Assembly (NCBI RefSeq): GCF_036099295.1
Contig: NZ_CP107976.1
Coordinates: 682,001-746,000 of the forward strand
Direction: 5' to 3'
Source: Streptomyces sp. NBC_00358
GTDB lineage: Bacteria > Actinomycetota > Actinomycetes > Streptomycetales > Streptomycetaceae
DNA length: 64,000 bases
Part shown: positions 34,782-43,211 of the stretch, in pieces
How the letters are laid out: every line of letters begins with the position of its first letter
Numbering within the stretch: the first letter of the stretch is position 1
The notes under the pieces: model-generated
Seen by the model: only the letters and a program-made list of their open reading frames with translations
Databases searched by the model: none
What the model was told of the DNA's origin: nothing
Program-made: the position numbers and the translations under genes

Positions 34782-36533
34782 ATGCCCCCTGTCTCCGTGC
34801 GCGTGGCGGCGGCCCAGTTCGCCGTGGGAAGTGACCGGACGGCCAATCTGGCCGCGGTGCTGCGCGCCGTCGCGGCGGCGGCCGGCCGCGAGGCGGACCT
34901 GGTCGTCCTGCCCGAGTTCTGCAATCACCTGTCCTGGTACGAGGACAGGGAGCACGCGCTGCGCGAGGCCTGCGTCCCCGGGGACGCGTTCCTCACCGAG
35001 GTGGCGGCCGCCGCGGCGCGGCACCGGCTTTACGTCAAACTGCACGTCACCCTCGCCACGCCGGCCGAACAACCCGTCCCCGGCCGGACCGACGGCATGC
35101 GGGTCACGGCCGCGAGTCTGCTCTTCGCCCCGGACGGCACACTCGCCGGACGGGCCGACAAACAGACGCTGATGGGCAGCGAGAACGACCACCTCGACCC
35201 GGCCGAATCGGCGGGCCCTGTGGTGGCGACGGAACTCGGCCCGGTCGGCCTCTACTCGTGCATGGAAGGGGTGATCAACGAGGTGTGCCGCTCCTTGTCC
35301 CTGCGTGGCGCGCGGTTGCTGCTCAACAGCCTCAACTCCTTCGCGCTGGACGAGGCGTCGCTCCACATTCCCGTACGCGCCGCGGAGAACAAGGTGTGGG
35401 TGATCGCCGCGAACAAGGTCGGCCCCCTCATCCCCGAAGCACAACTCGCCGCCGTCGCGGGGGGTCTCGGCATCCCGCCCGAGGCGCTGCACGGCGCGGG
35501 TGAGAGCCAGATCGTGGCCCCGGACGGCATCGTGGTCGCCAAGGCGCCGCGCACCGGCGAGGCCCTCGCGGTGGCCGACATCGACCCTCTCAGCGCCCTC
35601 GACAAGCGGCGGCCGGACGGCACCGACGTGTTCGCGGCCCGCCGTCCCGACCTCTACGGCCCGATCGCGCGTTCCCCGCGTCCGGTGCCCGCGTTCGGTG
35701 GACGGCGCGCCGAGAACGTGACGGCCGCGGTGCTGCGGCCCTCGGGGAGCGGGCGGGCGGCCGTCGAGGAGGCGGCGCGGCTGGCCGCCGGAGCCGCCGC
35801 GCGAGGCGCCCTCCTGCTCGTCCTGCCCGAGCTGTTCTTCTTACCCTCGGGCCGCGTCCCGCCGGGCGGGACGGCCGCCGCCGACGCCCTGGCCGCCGCG
35901 GCGCTGCGGACCCTGGCCGACGCGCTGAGCGGCACCGACGCCCTGCTCGCCTGCACCGTGCCCGACGGGTCCCTGCACCTGGGCGTGCTGACCGGAGCGG
36001 CCGGCCCGGTACTGCGCGTCCCACAACTGCACCCGAGCGCCCGGCACGCCTCGTGGGCGACCCGGCAGCCGGGCCCGCCCGAGGTCCATGACGCCGCCTG
36101 GGGACGGATCGCCCTGGTGACCGGGGACGACAGCGTCCACCCGGAGACCTTCCGGCTCGCCGCGCTCGCCGGTGCCGACACCGTGGCGGTCTGCTTCACG
36201 GGCCTGGAACCCTGGGAGAGCGCGCTGGGGCTTCCCGAGCGCTCCGCCGAGAACCGGCTCAACCTGGTCGCGTCCGGCCACGGACAGGGCGCAGTGCACG
36301 CGCTCCCCGCCGACTTCGGACTCTGGCAGAGCCGCGAGGGCTCCTTCACCGGTCGTATCAGCCATCCCCGCACCACCACCGCGAACGGCCCCGTCACCCT
36401 GGCCGAGATCCACCCCGCCCAGGCGCTGCGGCGGATGGTGTCCCGCTCCACCGACCTGGTCGACGGACGGCCGTGGCGGCTGTCCGGCGCGCTGGTCGCC
36501 CCGGCCGGCACACCGGCCGCGCGCCCGGCCTGA
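34782..36533 (+). CDS. Two-domain nitrilase-superfamily protein, second domain degenerate
   Basis: A 583-residue protein from ATG 34782 (GGGAG 6 bp upstream; GTG 34779 is an alternative). Residues 1-300 form an intact carbon-nitrogen hydrolase with the triad E45 (VLPEFC), K127 (ADKQTL) and C160 (LYSCMEG). Residues about 310-575 form a second copy that keeps LPELFF but has no lysine or cysteine at the other two positions (the cysteine region reads VTGDDSVHP). One half therefore hydrolyses an amide or nitrile; the other is probably structural. It heads the operon with RCCR-like and Rieske genes, after which 212 bp without a gene precede the next CDS. Confidence 0.87.
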   Translation: MPPVSVRVAAAQFAVGSDRTANLAAVLRAVAAAAGREADLVVLPEFCNHLSWYEDREHALREACVPGDAFLTEVAAAAARHRLYVKLHVTLATPAEQPVPGRTDGMRVTAASLLFAPDGTLAGRADKQTLMGSENDHLDPAESAGPVVATELGPVGLYSCMEGVINEVCRSLSLRGARLLLNSLNSFALDEASLHIPVRAAENKVWVIAANKVGPLIPEAQLAAVAGGLGIPPEALHGAGESQIVAPDGIVVAKAPRTGEALAVADIDPLSALDKRRPDGTDVFAARRPDLYGPIARSPRPVPAFGGRRAENVTAAVLRPSGSGRAAVEEAARLAAGAAARGALLLVLPELFFLPSGRVPPGGTAAADALAAAALRTLADALSGTDALLACTVPDGSLHLGVLTGAAGPVLRVPQLHPSARHASWATRQPGPPEVHDAAWGRIALVTGDDSVHPETFRLAALAGADTVAVCFTGLEPWESALGLPERSAENRLNLVASGHGQGAVHALPADFGLWQSREGSFTGRISHPRTTTANGPVTLAEIHPAQALRRMVSRSTDLVDGRPWRLSGALVAPAGTPAARPA

Positions 36534-36745
36534 CCCGCACCCCCGCCGTACCCGCGCGACCGGCCCGGTCGGCACTCGTCCATCCGGGCGCCGTCCGATC
36601 CGCCCGCCGTCCGGACCGACCGCCCCGCCCCGCCCCTGCCTCCACTCCCCCGAGCCCCACGACCGGACCAACCACCGGACGAACGGCCCCACCTGACCCG
36701 TCTGCCCCTCCGACGCCACCACCGCGAACCCCGAGGAGCCGCACC

Positions 36746-37552
36746 GTGGCCGAGACCATCAAGGCCGTGCAGGACATGACGGACGACGCGCCCGTCACCG
36801 ACGTGACCGAGACCTTCCAGCAGTGGCAGGAACTGCTCTCGGAGCTCAAGTCCAAGATCGACGCCCGCTTCGAGCTGCGCCGCGACCCGTCCACGCTCGC
36901 CCTGGAGTCCTACGGCGCGCCCCCGGAGAGTCCGGGCGGCTCGCTCGCCGCCTACAGCGGGCCAGAGGTCGACTGGATGGTGCACTCCTGGCTCGGCAAC
37001 CCGACCCGCGGCTTCGCCAATCTGCACCTGACGGTGTGGCTGGGCCCGCACATCCGCGTGCCGCACCTCGGGATCGCCCTGCTGTGCTGGCCGGGAGGCT
37101 GGTTCTACCTCGACTCGGTGCCCCGCGCGAACCTGCTCGCCGACGGCGCCTACTACGACCGCTACTACGCGCCCCTCGACGAGGAGTGGCTCGCCACCCG
37201 TGAACGGCACCCGGCGCTTGACTGGTTCACCAGCCGGGCGGGGTTCATCCGGGCGAGCCTGTCCCCGACCGCGTACTGCTACTCGATGCCCCGCGACCCG
37301 GAGCACGTCGACCTGGTCCGCTCCCTCACCCACGCGCACGTGGACCGCTGGCTCGGATGGGTGGACGCGGCGCCGGCCGTGCCCCCGGACGAGCGGGGCG
37401 CCCTGGCCGCCGCCGACCTCGCCACCCGGCGCAACATCGCGGAGCGGGACCCGGCCAACGTCATGGGCGTGCGCTACTTCGGCGAGGAGACGACCGACCG
37501 TCTGGTCCGGGCCCTGTGGGGCGGGGACCGGGAACTGCCGAGGCCGGCGTGA
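36746..37552 (+). CDS. RCCR-like protein 1 (red chlorophyll catabolite reductase family)
   Basis: A 268-residue protein from GTG 36746, with GAGGAG 7 bp upstream. From recall, its pattern follows plant RCCR: EVDWMVHSWLGN (74-85), a beta segment, YLDSVPRANLLADGAYYDRYY (given as LDSVPRANL at 122-130), FIRASLSPTAY (167-177), a helix with HVDRWLGW, and a final RYFGEETTDRLVRALW segment matching the plant terminus with its MFGEEVSSRVV. RCCR reduces the open-chain red chlorophyll catabolite with ferredoxin, a fold related to bilin reductases. No cofactor motif is needed. The 4-bp overlap with a chlorophyllase-like gene supports the idea. The assignment is by eye and needs a profile search. Confidence 0.65.
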   Translation: MAETIKAVQDMTDDAPVTDVTETFQQWQELLSELKSKIDARFELRRDPSTLALESYGAPPESPGGSLAAYSGPEVDWMVHSWLGNPTRGFANLHLTVWLGPHIRVPHLGIALLCWPGGWFYLDSVPRANLLADGAYYDRYYAPLDEEWLATRERHPALDWFTSRAGFIRASLSPTAYCYSMPRDPEHVDLVRSLTHAHVDRWLGWVDAAPAVPPDERGALAAADLATRRNIAERDPANVMGVRYFGEETTDRLVRALWGGDRELPRPA

Positions 37553-38535
37553 CCACCACCGTGAGGGCCCTGTGGTGGGCCTGCCGGGTACCCGGTCTCA
37601 AGGAGCCCTTCGACACCGCGCATCTGCGGCTGTTCTATCCGGCACGGCCCACCGGCTCCGACGCGGAACGGCTGTCGGGTGAGATCCCGGCCGACCCGGC
37701 GGGCGCCCCGTACCCGGTGGCGCTGCTCCTGCCGGGCATCAACGTCGGCCAGGACGCCTACCGTTGGCTGGCCGCCGCGCTCGCCGCGGCGGGCGTGGTC
37801 ACCGTCACCGCGGACCTGGTGGGCGAGCTGTTCGCGGGGAGTCACGGCCTCACCCCGGCGGTGGACCTCGAAGCGGCGGCGCCGGCCGGGTACGGCAGCC
37901 GTCCGACCACCCCGCTCATCGGCGCGCTGCTGGGCGCCGTACGGGAACTGGGCGCCAGGCCGCCGCTGGCCGGGCTGCTCGACACCGACCGGGTCGCCCT
38001 CGGCGGACACTCCGCGGGCGGCACGGTGGCACTCCAGTCGGCCGGTCTCACCCCGGGCGTACAGGCGGTGTTCGCCTACGGAGCCCACACCGTCGTCGCC
38101 GACCTGCTCGGCTGGCCACCCGGGACCGTCCTGCCCGCGGGCGGCGGCGCTCCGGTCCTGCTGCTGTCCGGCGAGCACGACGGTGTGATCGCCGCGAGCG
38201 CGGACCGCTACACCGGACCGCCCGGCGCGGTACCCCCCGATCCGGTGGCCCGTACCTTCCACGAGGCCGTTCCCGACGCGGCGCGCGGCAGCGTCCTGGC
38301 CACGCTCGCGGGCGCGAACCACTTCACCGCCTGCCACCCCGAGGACCCCACCGGTGCCCGAGGGTTCCTGGAACGGCCCGCCCCGGACGACGGAGGCGCC
38401 GCCAGAGCCCTGCTGGCCCGTCTGGTCACCCTGTTCTGCGCCGCCCGCCTGCGCGACGACACCGCGGCCCAAAGCCGGTTCGAGGAACTGCTGCGGCCCC
38501 CGCACCCCGGCCTTCTCGCGGTGCACCGCCGCTGA
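37549..38535 (+). CDS. Cytoplasmic chlorophyllase-like alpha/beta hydrolase
   Basis: A 328-residue protein from GTG 37549, overlapping RCCR-like 1 by 4 bp. No signal peptide. The triad is S155 in LGGHSAGG, D211 in LSGEHDGV and H258 in AGANHFTA; the strand VALLLPGINVGQDAY precedes. This is the layout of plant chlorophyllase and dienelactone-hydrolase-like enzymes. Between an RCCR-like gene and a Rieske oxygenase, removal of the phytyl or the methyl ester from a chlorophyll derivative is the likely reaction (inference). A related exported protein is at 44884-45849. Confidence 0.75.
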   Translation: MTTTVRALWWACRVPGLKEPFDTAHLRLFYPARPTGSDAERLSGEIPADPAGAPYPVALLLPGINVGQDAYRWLAAALAAAGVVTVTADLVGELFAGSHGLTPAVDLEAAAPAGYGSRPTTPLIGALLGAVRELGARPPLAGLLDTDRVALGGHSAGGTVALQSAGLTPGVQAVFAYGAHTVVADLLGWPPGTVLPAGGGAPVLLLSGEHDGVIAASADRYTGPPGAVPPDPVARTFHEAVPDAARGSVLATLAGANHFTACHPEDPTGARGFLERPAPDDGGAARALLARLVTLFCAARLRDDTAAQSRFEELLRPPHPGLLAVHRR

Positions 38536-38616
38536 ACCCCGTACGACGACCCCGCACGGCCCCGGCGGGTGAAGGCCCGCCCCCGGAACCGAGAACGACG
38601 CCGAGGAGCGCCACGG

Positions 38617-39834
38617 ATGCTCAAGAACTTCTGGTACGCGGTCGAGTTCGCCGACCGTGTGGGACGCCAGCCGCTGAAGGTGACCTGTCTGGGCCAGAGC
38701 CTGGTGCTGTACCGCACCGGGGACGGCCGCCCGGTGGCCCTGTCCGACCTCTGCGCGCACCGCGGCGCGGCCCTGTCCGGCGGCACCCTCGCCGGGGACT
38801 GCGTGGTCTGCCCCTACCACGGCTGGCGCTTCGAGCCCGACGGGGCGTGCAGCCGGATCCCGGCCAGCCTGCCCGGCCGCGGCATCCCCAAGAAGGCCCG
38901 GGTGGACGCGTACCCGGTGCGGGAACGGTACGGCTTCGTCTGGGTGTTCCTCGGCGACCTGCCCGAGGAGGAGCGGCCCCCACTCCCCAAGTGGCCCGAG
39001 TTCGACGAGCTGTTGGAGGACGGTGGCCGCTTCCGGGCGGTCACCGGCGAGTACCTGTGGCACTCCAACTACGAGCGGGTGCTGGAGAACGGCTGCGACA
39101 TCGCGCACACGCCGTTCGTGCACGCGGGTTCCTTCGGCAATCCGGACCGTCCGGAGGTCGAGGAGTACACCCTCGATGAGTCCGACGAGTGGTCGGCGTT
39201 CGCCACCGTCTCCATGCACCCGCCGGCCGCCAAGGGGCTGTGGTCGAAGCTCTACCAGGACCGGAGGTCGCGGGGACGGGACCGGCCCCCGGTGGTGAGC
39301 ACCGCGGGCTGGATGCTGCCGAACCTGGTCAAGCTTCATGTGCGGCTGCCGTTCGGCAACATGATCATCTACGACACGAACATCCCGGTCGACGAGACCA
39401 CCACCCTCGTCAAATGGGTCGCCCTGCGCGACTTCTTCACCGGCTCCTGGGCCGACGCCAACACCCGCAAGCGCGTGTACCGGATCTTCGGGCAGGACGC
39501 GCCGGTGGTGGACGGGACCCGGCCGGAACTGCTCCCCGCCGACCTGGGCGCCGAACTCCATCTGCGTTCCGACCTGATCTCGGTCGCCTACCGCCGCCGG
39601 AGGCAGGAACTGGCCGCCAAGGGCTGGATGGTGGGCGACGGCGACCGCATCACCGGGGACGTGCCCGAGCGCACCTCGACGGTGATCGCCTCCCCAAGCC
39701 GCCGCGAGGTTCCCGAGTTCGCCCGCGCCTGGGAGCAGAAGGCGCACGGTCTCCACCCCACGGTCGAGGGCGCCCGATCCGCGTCCGGCCCCGACAAGGA
39801 CGACGCCCCCGAACAGCACCCGTTTGGAGAGTGA
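38617..39834 (+). CDS. Rieske oxygenase, pheophorbide a oxygenase/VanA type
   Basis: A 405-residue protein from ATG 38617 (GAGGAG at 38603-38608). The Rieske [2Fe-2S] ligands are C46, H48, C65 and H68 (LCAHRG, CPYHGW). The mononuclear iron site is D161, H164 and H169 in ENGCDIAHTPFVH. PaO, chlorophyllide a oxygenase, Tic55 and bacterial VanA-type oxygenases share this single-component-alpha form. The C-terminal membrane helices and CxxC of plant PaO are absent, so the protein is soluble. With two RCCR-like genes around it, opening of the pheophorbide macrocycle is plausible; an aromatic O-demethylase-like activity is the alternative. No ferredoxin or reductase gene is adjacent. Confidence 0.8.
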   Translation: MLKNFWYAVEFADRVGRQPLKVTCLGQSLVLYRTGDGRPVALSDLCAHRGAALSGGTLAGDCVVCPYHGWRFEPDGACSRIPASLPGRGIPKKARVDAYPVRERYGFVWVFLGDLPEEERPPLPKWPEFDELLEDGGRFRAVTGEYLWHSNYERVLENGCDIAHTPFVHAGSFGNPDRPEVEEYTLDESDEWSAFATVSMHPPAAKGLWSKLYQDRRSRGRDRPPVVSTAGWMLPNLVKLHVRLPFGNMIIYDTNIPVDETTTLVKWVALRDFFTGSWADANTRKRVYRIFGQDAPVVDGTRPELLPADLGAELHLRSDLISVAYRRRRQELAAKGWMVGDGDRITGDVPERTSTVIASPSRREVPEFARAWEQKAHGLHPTVEGARSASGPDKDDAPEQHPFGE

Positions 39835-39842
39835 GCCCGCAG

Positions 39843-40646
39843 ATGCCGGATCGGACAGCACCGAGTCCCCAGCCCGTCCCGCCGGCCGGCGAGGCCGCGC
39901 GGACCCCGCCCGCCGCACTGTCCGCACGAGTCCTCGACCGGCTGACGGCCGTCACTGGCGTCACCGAATCCCCCACGCCCTGGGCGGAGTTGACGGGAGA
40001 GACCTTTCCCGGCCAGGTCGGCTCCGTACGGTATTTCACCGGGAGCGGCCCCGTCGCTTCCGTCGTGCACATCTCCCTGGTGGTCCCGGCCATCGGTCTC
40101 GACAGCCACATGGTGTTCGCGTTCGGCGCGGCCGACGGCCCGCTGCCTCACTTCACCCTCGACGCCGTGCACACCGGGGAGGGCTACGCCTTCCATCTCG
40201 ACCTCGTGCAGCGGGCCGATCTCGCCTCCCATCCCCTGTACACCGACACCGTCTACGGCCCCCTGACCGCCGCGCACGGCAGCGCGGCGGAGATCCCCGG
40301 GCTGACACCCGCCGCGATCGGCCCTCGCCAGCGCGCCCTCATGTCGCCGTGGATGCTCGTGCACCGCGCCGACGAGGCGGCGCTGCGGGCCGTGGGACCG
40401 CTCGCCGAGAGCTACCTGCAGCACTGGCTGACACTGGCCGGGGCCTTTCCCTCCGGGGCGGCCGACGAGGTGAAGGACACCGACCTCGCCGACCGTGACC
40501 GGCGGCTGCGCTCGGCCCTGTTCAGCCGTGAGATCGATCCGGTGTGGGCACAGGTGGACCGGCTCCTCGGCGCGGCCACCACCGACGCGCTGCGCGGGCT
40601 GCTGATCACCGGCGGCCCCGCCGGCACGGCGCGGGACGACGCGTGA
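39843..40646 (+). CDS. RCCR-like protein 2
   Basis: A 267-residue protein from ATG 39843, 8 bp after the Rieske stop. It shares the RCCR-type order of elements with protein 1: DSHMVFAFGA, FHLDLVQRADLASHPLYTD (LDLVQRADL at 119-127, matching the LDLPHRKDL of plant RCCR as I recall it), a SPWMLVH segment (168-174), YLQHWL, then LADRDRRLRSALF and a final helix. It is diverged from protein 1 and could be a stereospecific or sequential bilin reductase, or the two could form a heterodimer. It overlaps the next gene by 4 bp. Confidence 0.65.
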   Translation: MPDRTAPSPQPVPPAGEAARTPPAALSARVLDRLTAVTGVTESPTPWAELTGETFPGQVGSVRYFTGSGPVASVVHISLVVPAIGLDSHMVFAFGAADGPLPHFTLDAVHTGEGYAFHLDLVQRADLASHPLYTDTVYGPLTAAHGSAAEIPGLTPAAIGPRQRALMSPWMLVHRADEAALRAVGPLAESYLQHWLTLAGAFPSGAADEVKDTDLADRDRRLRSALFSREIDPVWAQVDRLLGAATTDALRGLLITGGPAGTARDDA

Positions 40647-41608
40647 GCGCCCCGGCGCCCAGCGCCTGGCAGCGGCGCATCACCGGTGAATGGCACGGCC
40701 GGCCCTCGCTGTTCGACGCGACGGGCACCTGGTGCGGGTTCGAGGACATCCGCCGCTCGTCGGCGTTCGAGGACGGAGGCACCGTCTACCGCATGGACGG
40801 AGGTCTGGAGGGCGGTGGCCCGCTGGCCGGCCGGTTCCGGCTCGCCGCGCCGTTCGCGTTCGCGGTGACCGACGCCGACGACAGCCGGATCTACCACGGG
40901 CCCGACTTCCACGGAACGGGCCAGCCGTACGGCTCGTTCGTGGACGCCCAGTACTACGGCCCCGGCTGGCAGGTGGACCTCAACACCTGGAACCACGTCC
41001 TGCCCGACGGGGAGACCCAGGTCTACTCGTCCGTGCTCTACCAGGGATGGACGGTGGTGGGCTGCTTCAACGGCCTCTACCGGCGCACCCTCGGCGCCGG
41101 AGCGGACGACCCCGCGACGCGTGCCCTGATCGACGCGCATCTCGGCGCCGAGACCAGGTCGGGTCCCGTGCCGTGGATCCTGCCCACCAAGCGGTCCGGT
41201 GCCTTCCGGGGGACGTGCGAGGTGTGGGGCGCCGACCAGAAGCCGCTGGGCACGGTCGAGGTGGAGGACCGGCTCACCCCGCTGGACCTGCTGCGCACCG
41301 AGCACCAAGTGCGCTGGACCGGCGCCGGGGTGGACCGCGCGTTCACCGTCGTACGCCGCCGGGACGGCACCCGGGAGTTCTGGGAGGGGCCGCAAGCCTG
41401 GGGCAACGCCCAGGCGTTCGGGCGGGCCAACTACCCGGTCTGGCACTTCACCGACGGGGACGTGCACAGGGTCAAGGGACGCGAGTTCGCGCTGGACGCC
41501 ACCCCGGGCATGACCGCGGGCGGCCGGCTGGCCGTCACCTGGGAGCTCTTCGACGGCAACGTGCTGTCCGCCGTCGTGCACGGTGTCCTCCACTGGGAGG
41601 AGACGTGA
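40643..41608 (+). CDS. Unknown beta-rich protein of the chlorophyll-type operon
   Basis: A 321-residue protein from GTG 40643, coupled by 4-bp overlaps on both sides. I do not recognise it. It has no signal peptide, many aromatic residues (WHGRPSLFDATGTWCGFEDI, YHGPDFHGTGQPYG, WQVDLNTWNHVLP) and an alternating beta pattern suggestive of a lipocalin/calycin or AttH-like barrel. Its position between an RCCR-like and a NOL-like gene suggests it handles the pigment or its breakdown product: binding, isomerising, or acting as an enzyme not known in plants. Confidence 0.7.
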   Translation: MSAPAPSAWQRRITGEWHGRPSLFDATGTWCGFEDIRRSSAFEDGGTVYRMDGGLEGGGPLAGRFRLAAPFAFAVTDADDSRIYHGPDFHGTGQPYGSFVDAQYYGPGWQVDLNTWNHVLPDGETQVYSSVLYQGWTVVGCFNGLYRRTLGAGADDPATRALIDAHLGAETRSGPVPWILPTKRSGAFRGTCEVWGADQKPLGTVEVEDRLTPLDLLRTEHQVRWTGAGVDRAFTVVRRRDGTREFWEGPQAWGNAQAFGRANYPVWHFTDGDVHRVKGREFALDATPGMTAGGRLAVTWELFDGNVLSAVVHGVLHWEET

Positions 41609-42516
41609 CGGGGCGCGCGCCCGTCGTGGTCGTCACGGGCAGCACCCGCGGCATCGGGCACGGCCTGGCCCGCTCGTTCCTCGACCGGGGGTGCCGCGTC
41701 GTGGTGTCGGGTCGCGACGCCCGGACGGTGAAGGAGGCCGCCGCCGCCCTGGGCGCTCCGCCGGACCTGCTGCTCGGACGGGCGGCGGACGTCACCGACC
41801 GGCGCCAGGTGCAGGCTTTGTGGGACGCGGCCCTCGAATCCTTCGGCCGTGTCGACGTGTGGATCAACAACGCCGGCGCGACCACGGCCCGGCGGCCGCT
41901 GTGGGACCTGCCGGACGGCGCCCTGGAGGCCGTCGTCGCCGCGAACCTGCTCGGCACGGCCCACGGATCGGCGGTCGCCCTGAACGGGTTCCTCGCCCGG
42001 GGCCGTGGGCGCCTGTGGAACATGGAGGGCTTCGGCTCCGACGGACGTCTCCTGCCGGGTCTCGGCGCGTACGGCACCACCAAGCGCGCCGTCACCTACC
42101 TGACCCGCGCCCTGGCCACGGACCTGCGCGAACGGGCGGTGACCAGGCCGCACGACGTACGGGCGCTGCGCCTGTCGCCGGGCATGGTCGTGACCGACCT
42201 GCTCCTTCACGGCTACGGCCCCGCGGAGTACGCGAAGGTCCGCAAGGTGATGGACATCCTCGCCGACCGGGTGGAGACGGTGGCGCCCTGGCTGGCCGAC
42301 CGGGTCCTGGCGGACCGGACCCGCAACGGCGGCCGGGTGGCCTGGCTGACCCGGCGCAAGGCGGCGGCACGGTTCGCGACCGCCGGGTTCCGCACCCGCG
42401 ACGTGCTGCCGTCGGCCGTGCCCGGACCGGCGGGCACCCCGCACCCGGACCGCGACCCTGAGCCGGACCCGGGCCCGGGCCACGGTGCCGGACACGACGA
42501 GGAGGCGGCCCGATGA
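41605..42516 (+). CDS. Short-chain dehydrogenase resembling plant NOL/NYC1 chlorophyll b reductase
   Basis: A 303-residue SDR from GTG 41605. The cofactor motif TGSTRGIG is at 11-18, NNAG at 88-91, and the catalytic Y156-x3-K160. Beyond generic SDR features, LWNMEGFGSDGRLLPGLGAYGTTKRAV (as NMEGFGSDG at 139-147 and AYGTTKRAV) and LSPGMVVTDLL closely follow the NMDGAGSDG...AAYGATKRSV...LSPGMVTTDLL pattern of NOL/NYC1 as I recall it. Those enzymes reduce the 7-formyl group of chlorophyll b. That this distinctive subgroup sits in an operon with PaO- and RCCR-type genes is the strongest argument for a chlorophyll pathway. Confidence 0.78.
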   Translation: MTGRAPVVVVTGSTRGIGHGLARSFLDRGCRVVVSGRDARTVKEAAAALGAPPDLLLGRAADVTDRRQVQALWDAALESFGRVDVWINNAGATTARRPLWDLPDGALEAVVAANLLGTAHGSAVALNGFLARGRGRLWNMEGFGSDGRLLPGLGAYGTTKRAVTYLTRALATDLRERAVTRPHDVRALRLSPGMVVTDLLLHGYGPAEYAKVRKVMDILADRVETVAPWLADRVLADRTRNGGRVAWLTRRKAAARFATAGFRTRDVLPSAVPGPAGTPHPDRDPEPDPGPGHGAGHDEEAAR

Positions 42517-43211
42517 GCGCCCCGGTGGACTACCCCGTGGCGCTCGCGCTCCAGGACTTCATGCCGGTCGTCCTGACCGGCGTCGGGGCGGCCTGCCTGA
42601 TCCGGCCCGTCGCGCGGGCCGCACCCCGGGCGACCGCCACGGCGGCCACGGGAACCGGCCTGATCCTGGCGGGCGGTCTGTCGAAGGCGATCTGGAAGCT
42701 GGTCGTGTCCCTCGGCGGACCGGACGCCCAGCCCATGAACAAGGCGCTGTTCCCGCTGCTCTCCGCGGGCTTCCTGCTGCTGGCCCACGCCCTGTTGTCC
42801 CTGCCGTCGCCGGTGGCCTCGCCGCGGGGAACGGACCGGGTCCCTCCGTTGTGGGGATTCGCCGCGACCTGGGCGCTGCTCGGGGCGGTGTCCCTGTTCC
42901 TGGCCTCGTCCCTGCCCGTCATGGTGCTGACCGTCGCGGCGGTCACCGTGTGCGGGGTCCGTCTCATCCTGCTCGCGCGGGCCGCCGGGGACACTCCGGC
43001 CGCGTCGGCGGCCGGCCTGTGGCTGCTCGGCATGTACGTCCTGGGGCCGTTGGCCGCCCGTCCCGACCAGAGCGTCGCCCTTCAATGGGCCGAACAGTCC
43101 TGCAACACCCTCACCCAGACGGCGCTGCTGCTCGCCGCTCTCAGGACCGCCCGCTCACTGACCCGCTCCGCGCCCCACCCGGCCGGCCTGTCCAGAACGG
43201 TGCTCCCATGA
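42513..43211 (+). CDS. Polytopic membrane protein, unknown
   Basis: A 232-residue protein with about seven hydrophobic segments (MPVVLTGVGAACLI, GTGLILAGGLSKAIW, FPLLSAGFLLLAHALL, WALLGAVSLFLASSLPV and others). It has ATG 42513 overlapping the NOL-like stop and a 4-bp overlap with the next gene. No known motif seen. A similar-sized, also unassigned membrane gene (44163-44807) accompanies the exported hydrolase downstream. Uptake of substrate or export of bilins are possible roles, not shown by the sequence. Confidence 0.75.
   Translation: MSAPVDYPVALALQDFMPVVLTGVGAACLIRPVARAAPRATATAATGTGLILAGGLSKAIWKLVVSLGGPDAQPMNKALFPLLSAGFLLLAHALLSLPSPVASPRGTDRVPPLWGFAATWALLGAVSLFLASSLPVMVLTVAAVTVCGVRLILLARAAGDTPAASAAGLWLLGMYVLGPLAARPDQSVALQWAEQSCNTLTQTALLLAALRTARSLTRSAPHPAGLSRTVLP

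Noticed and set aside
38617..39834. Calling the Rieske protein a proven pheophorbide a oxygenase
   Set aside because: It lacks the C-terminal membrane helices and CxxC of the plant enzyme and shares its motifs with all VanA-type oxygenases; only context points to the macrocycle.
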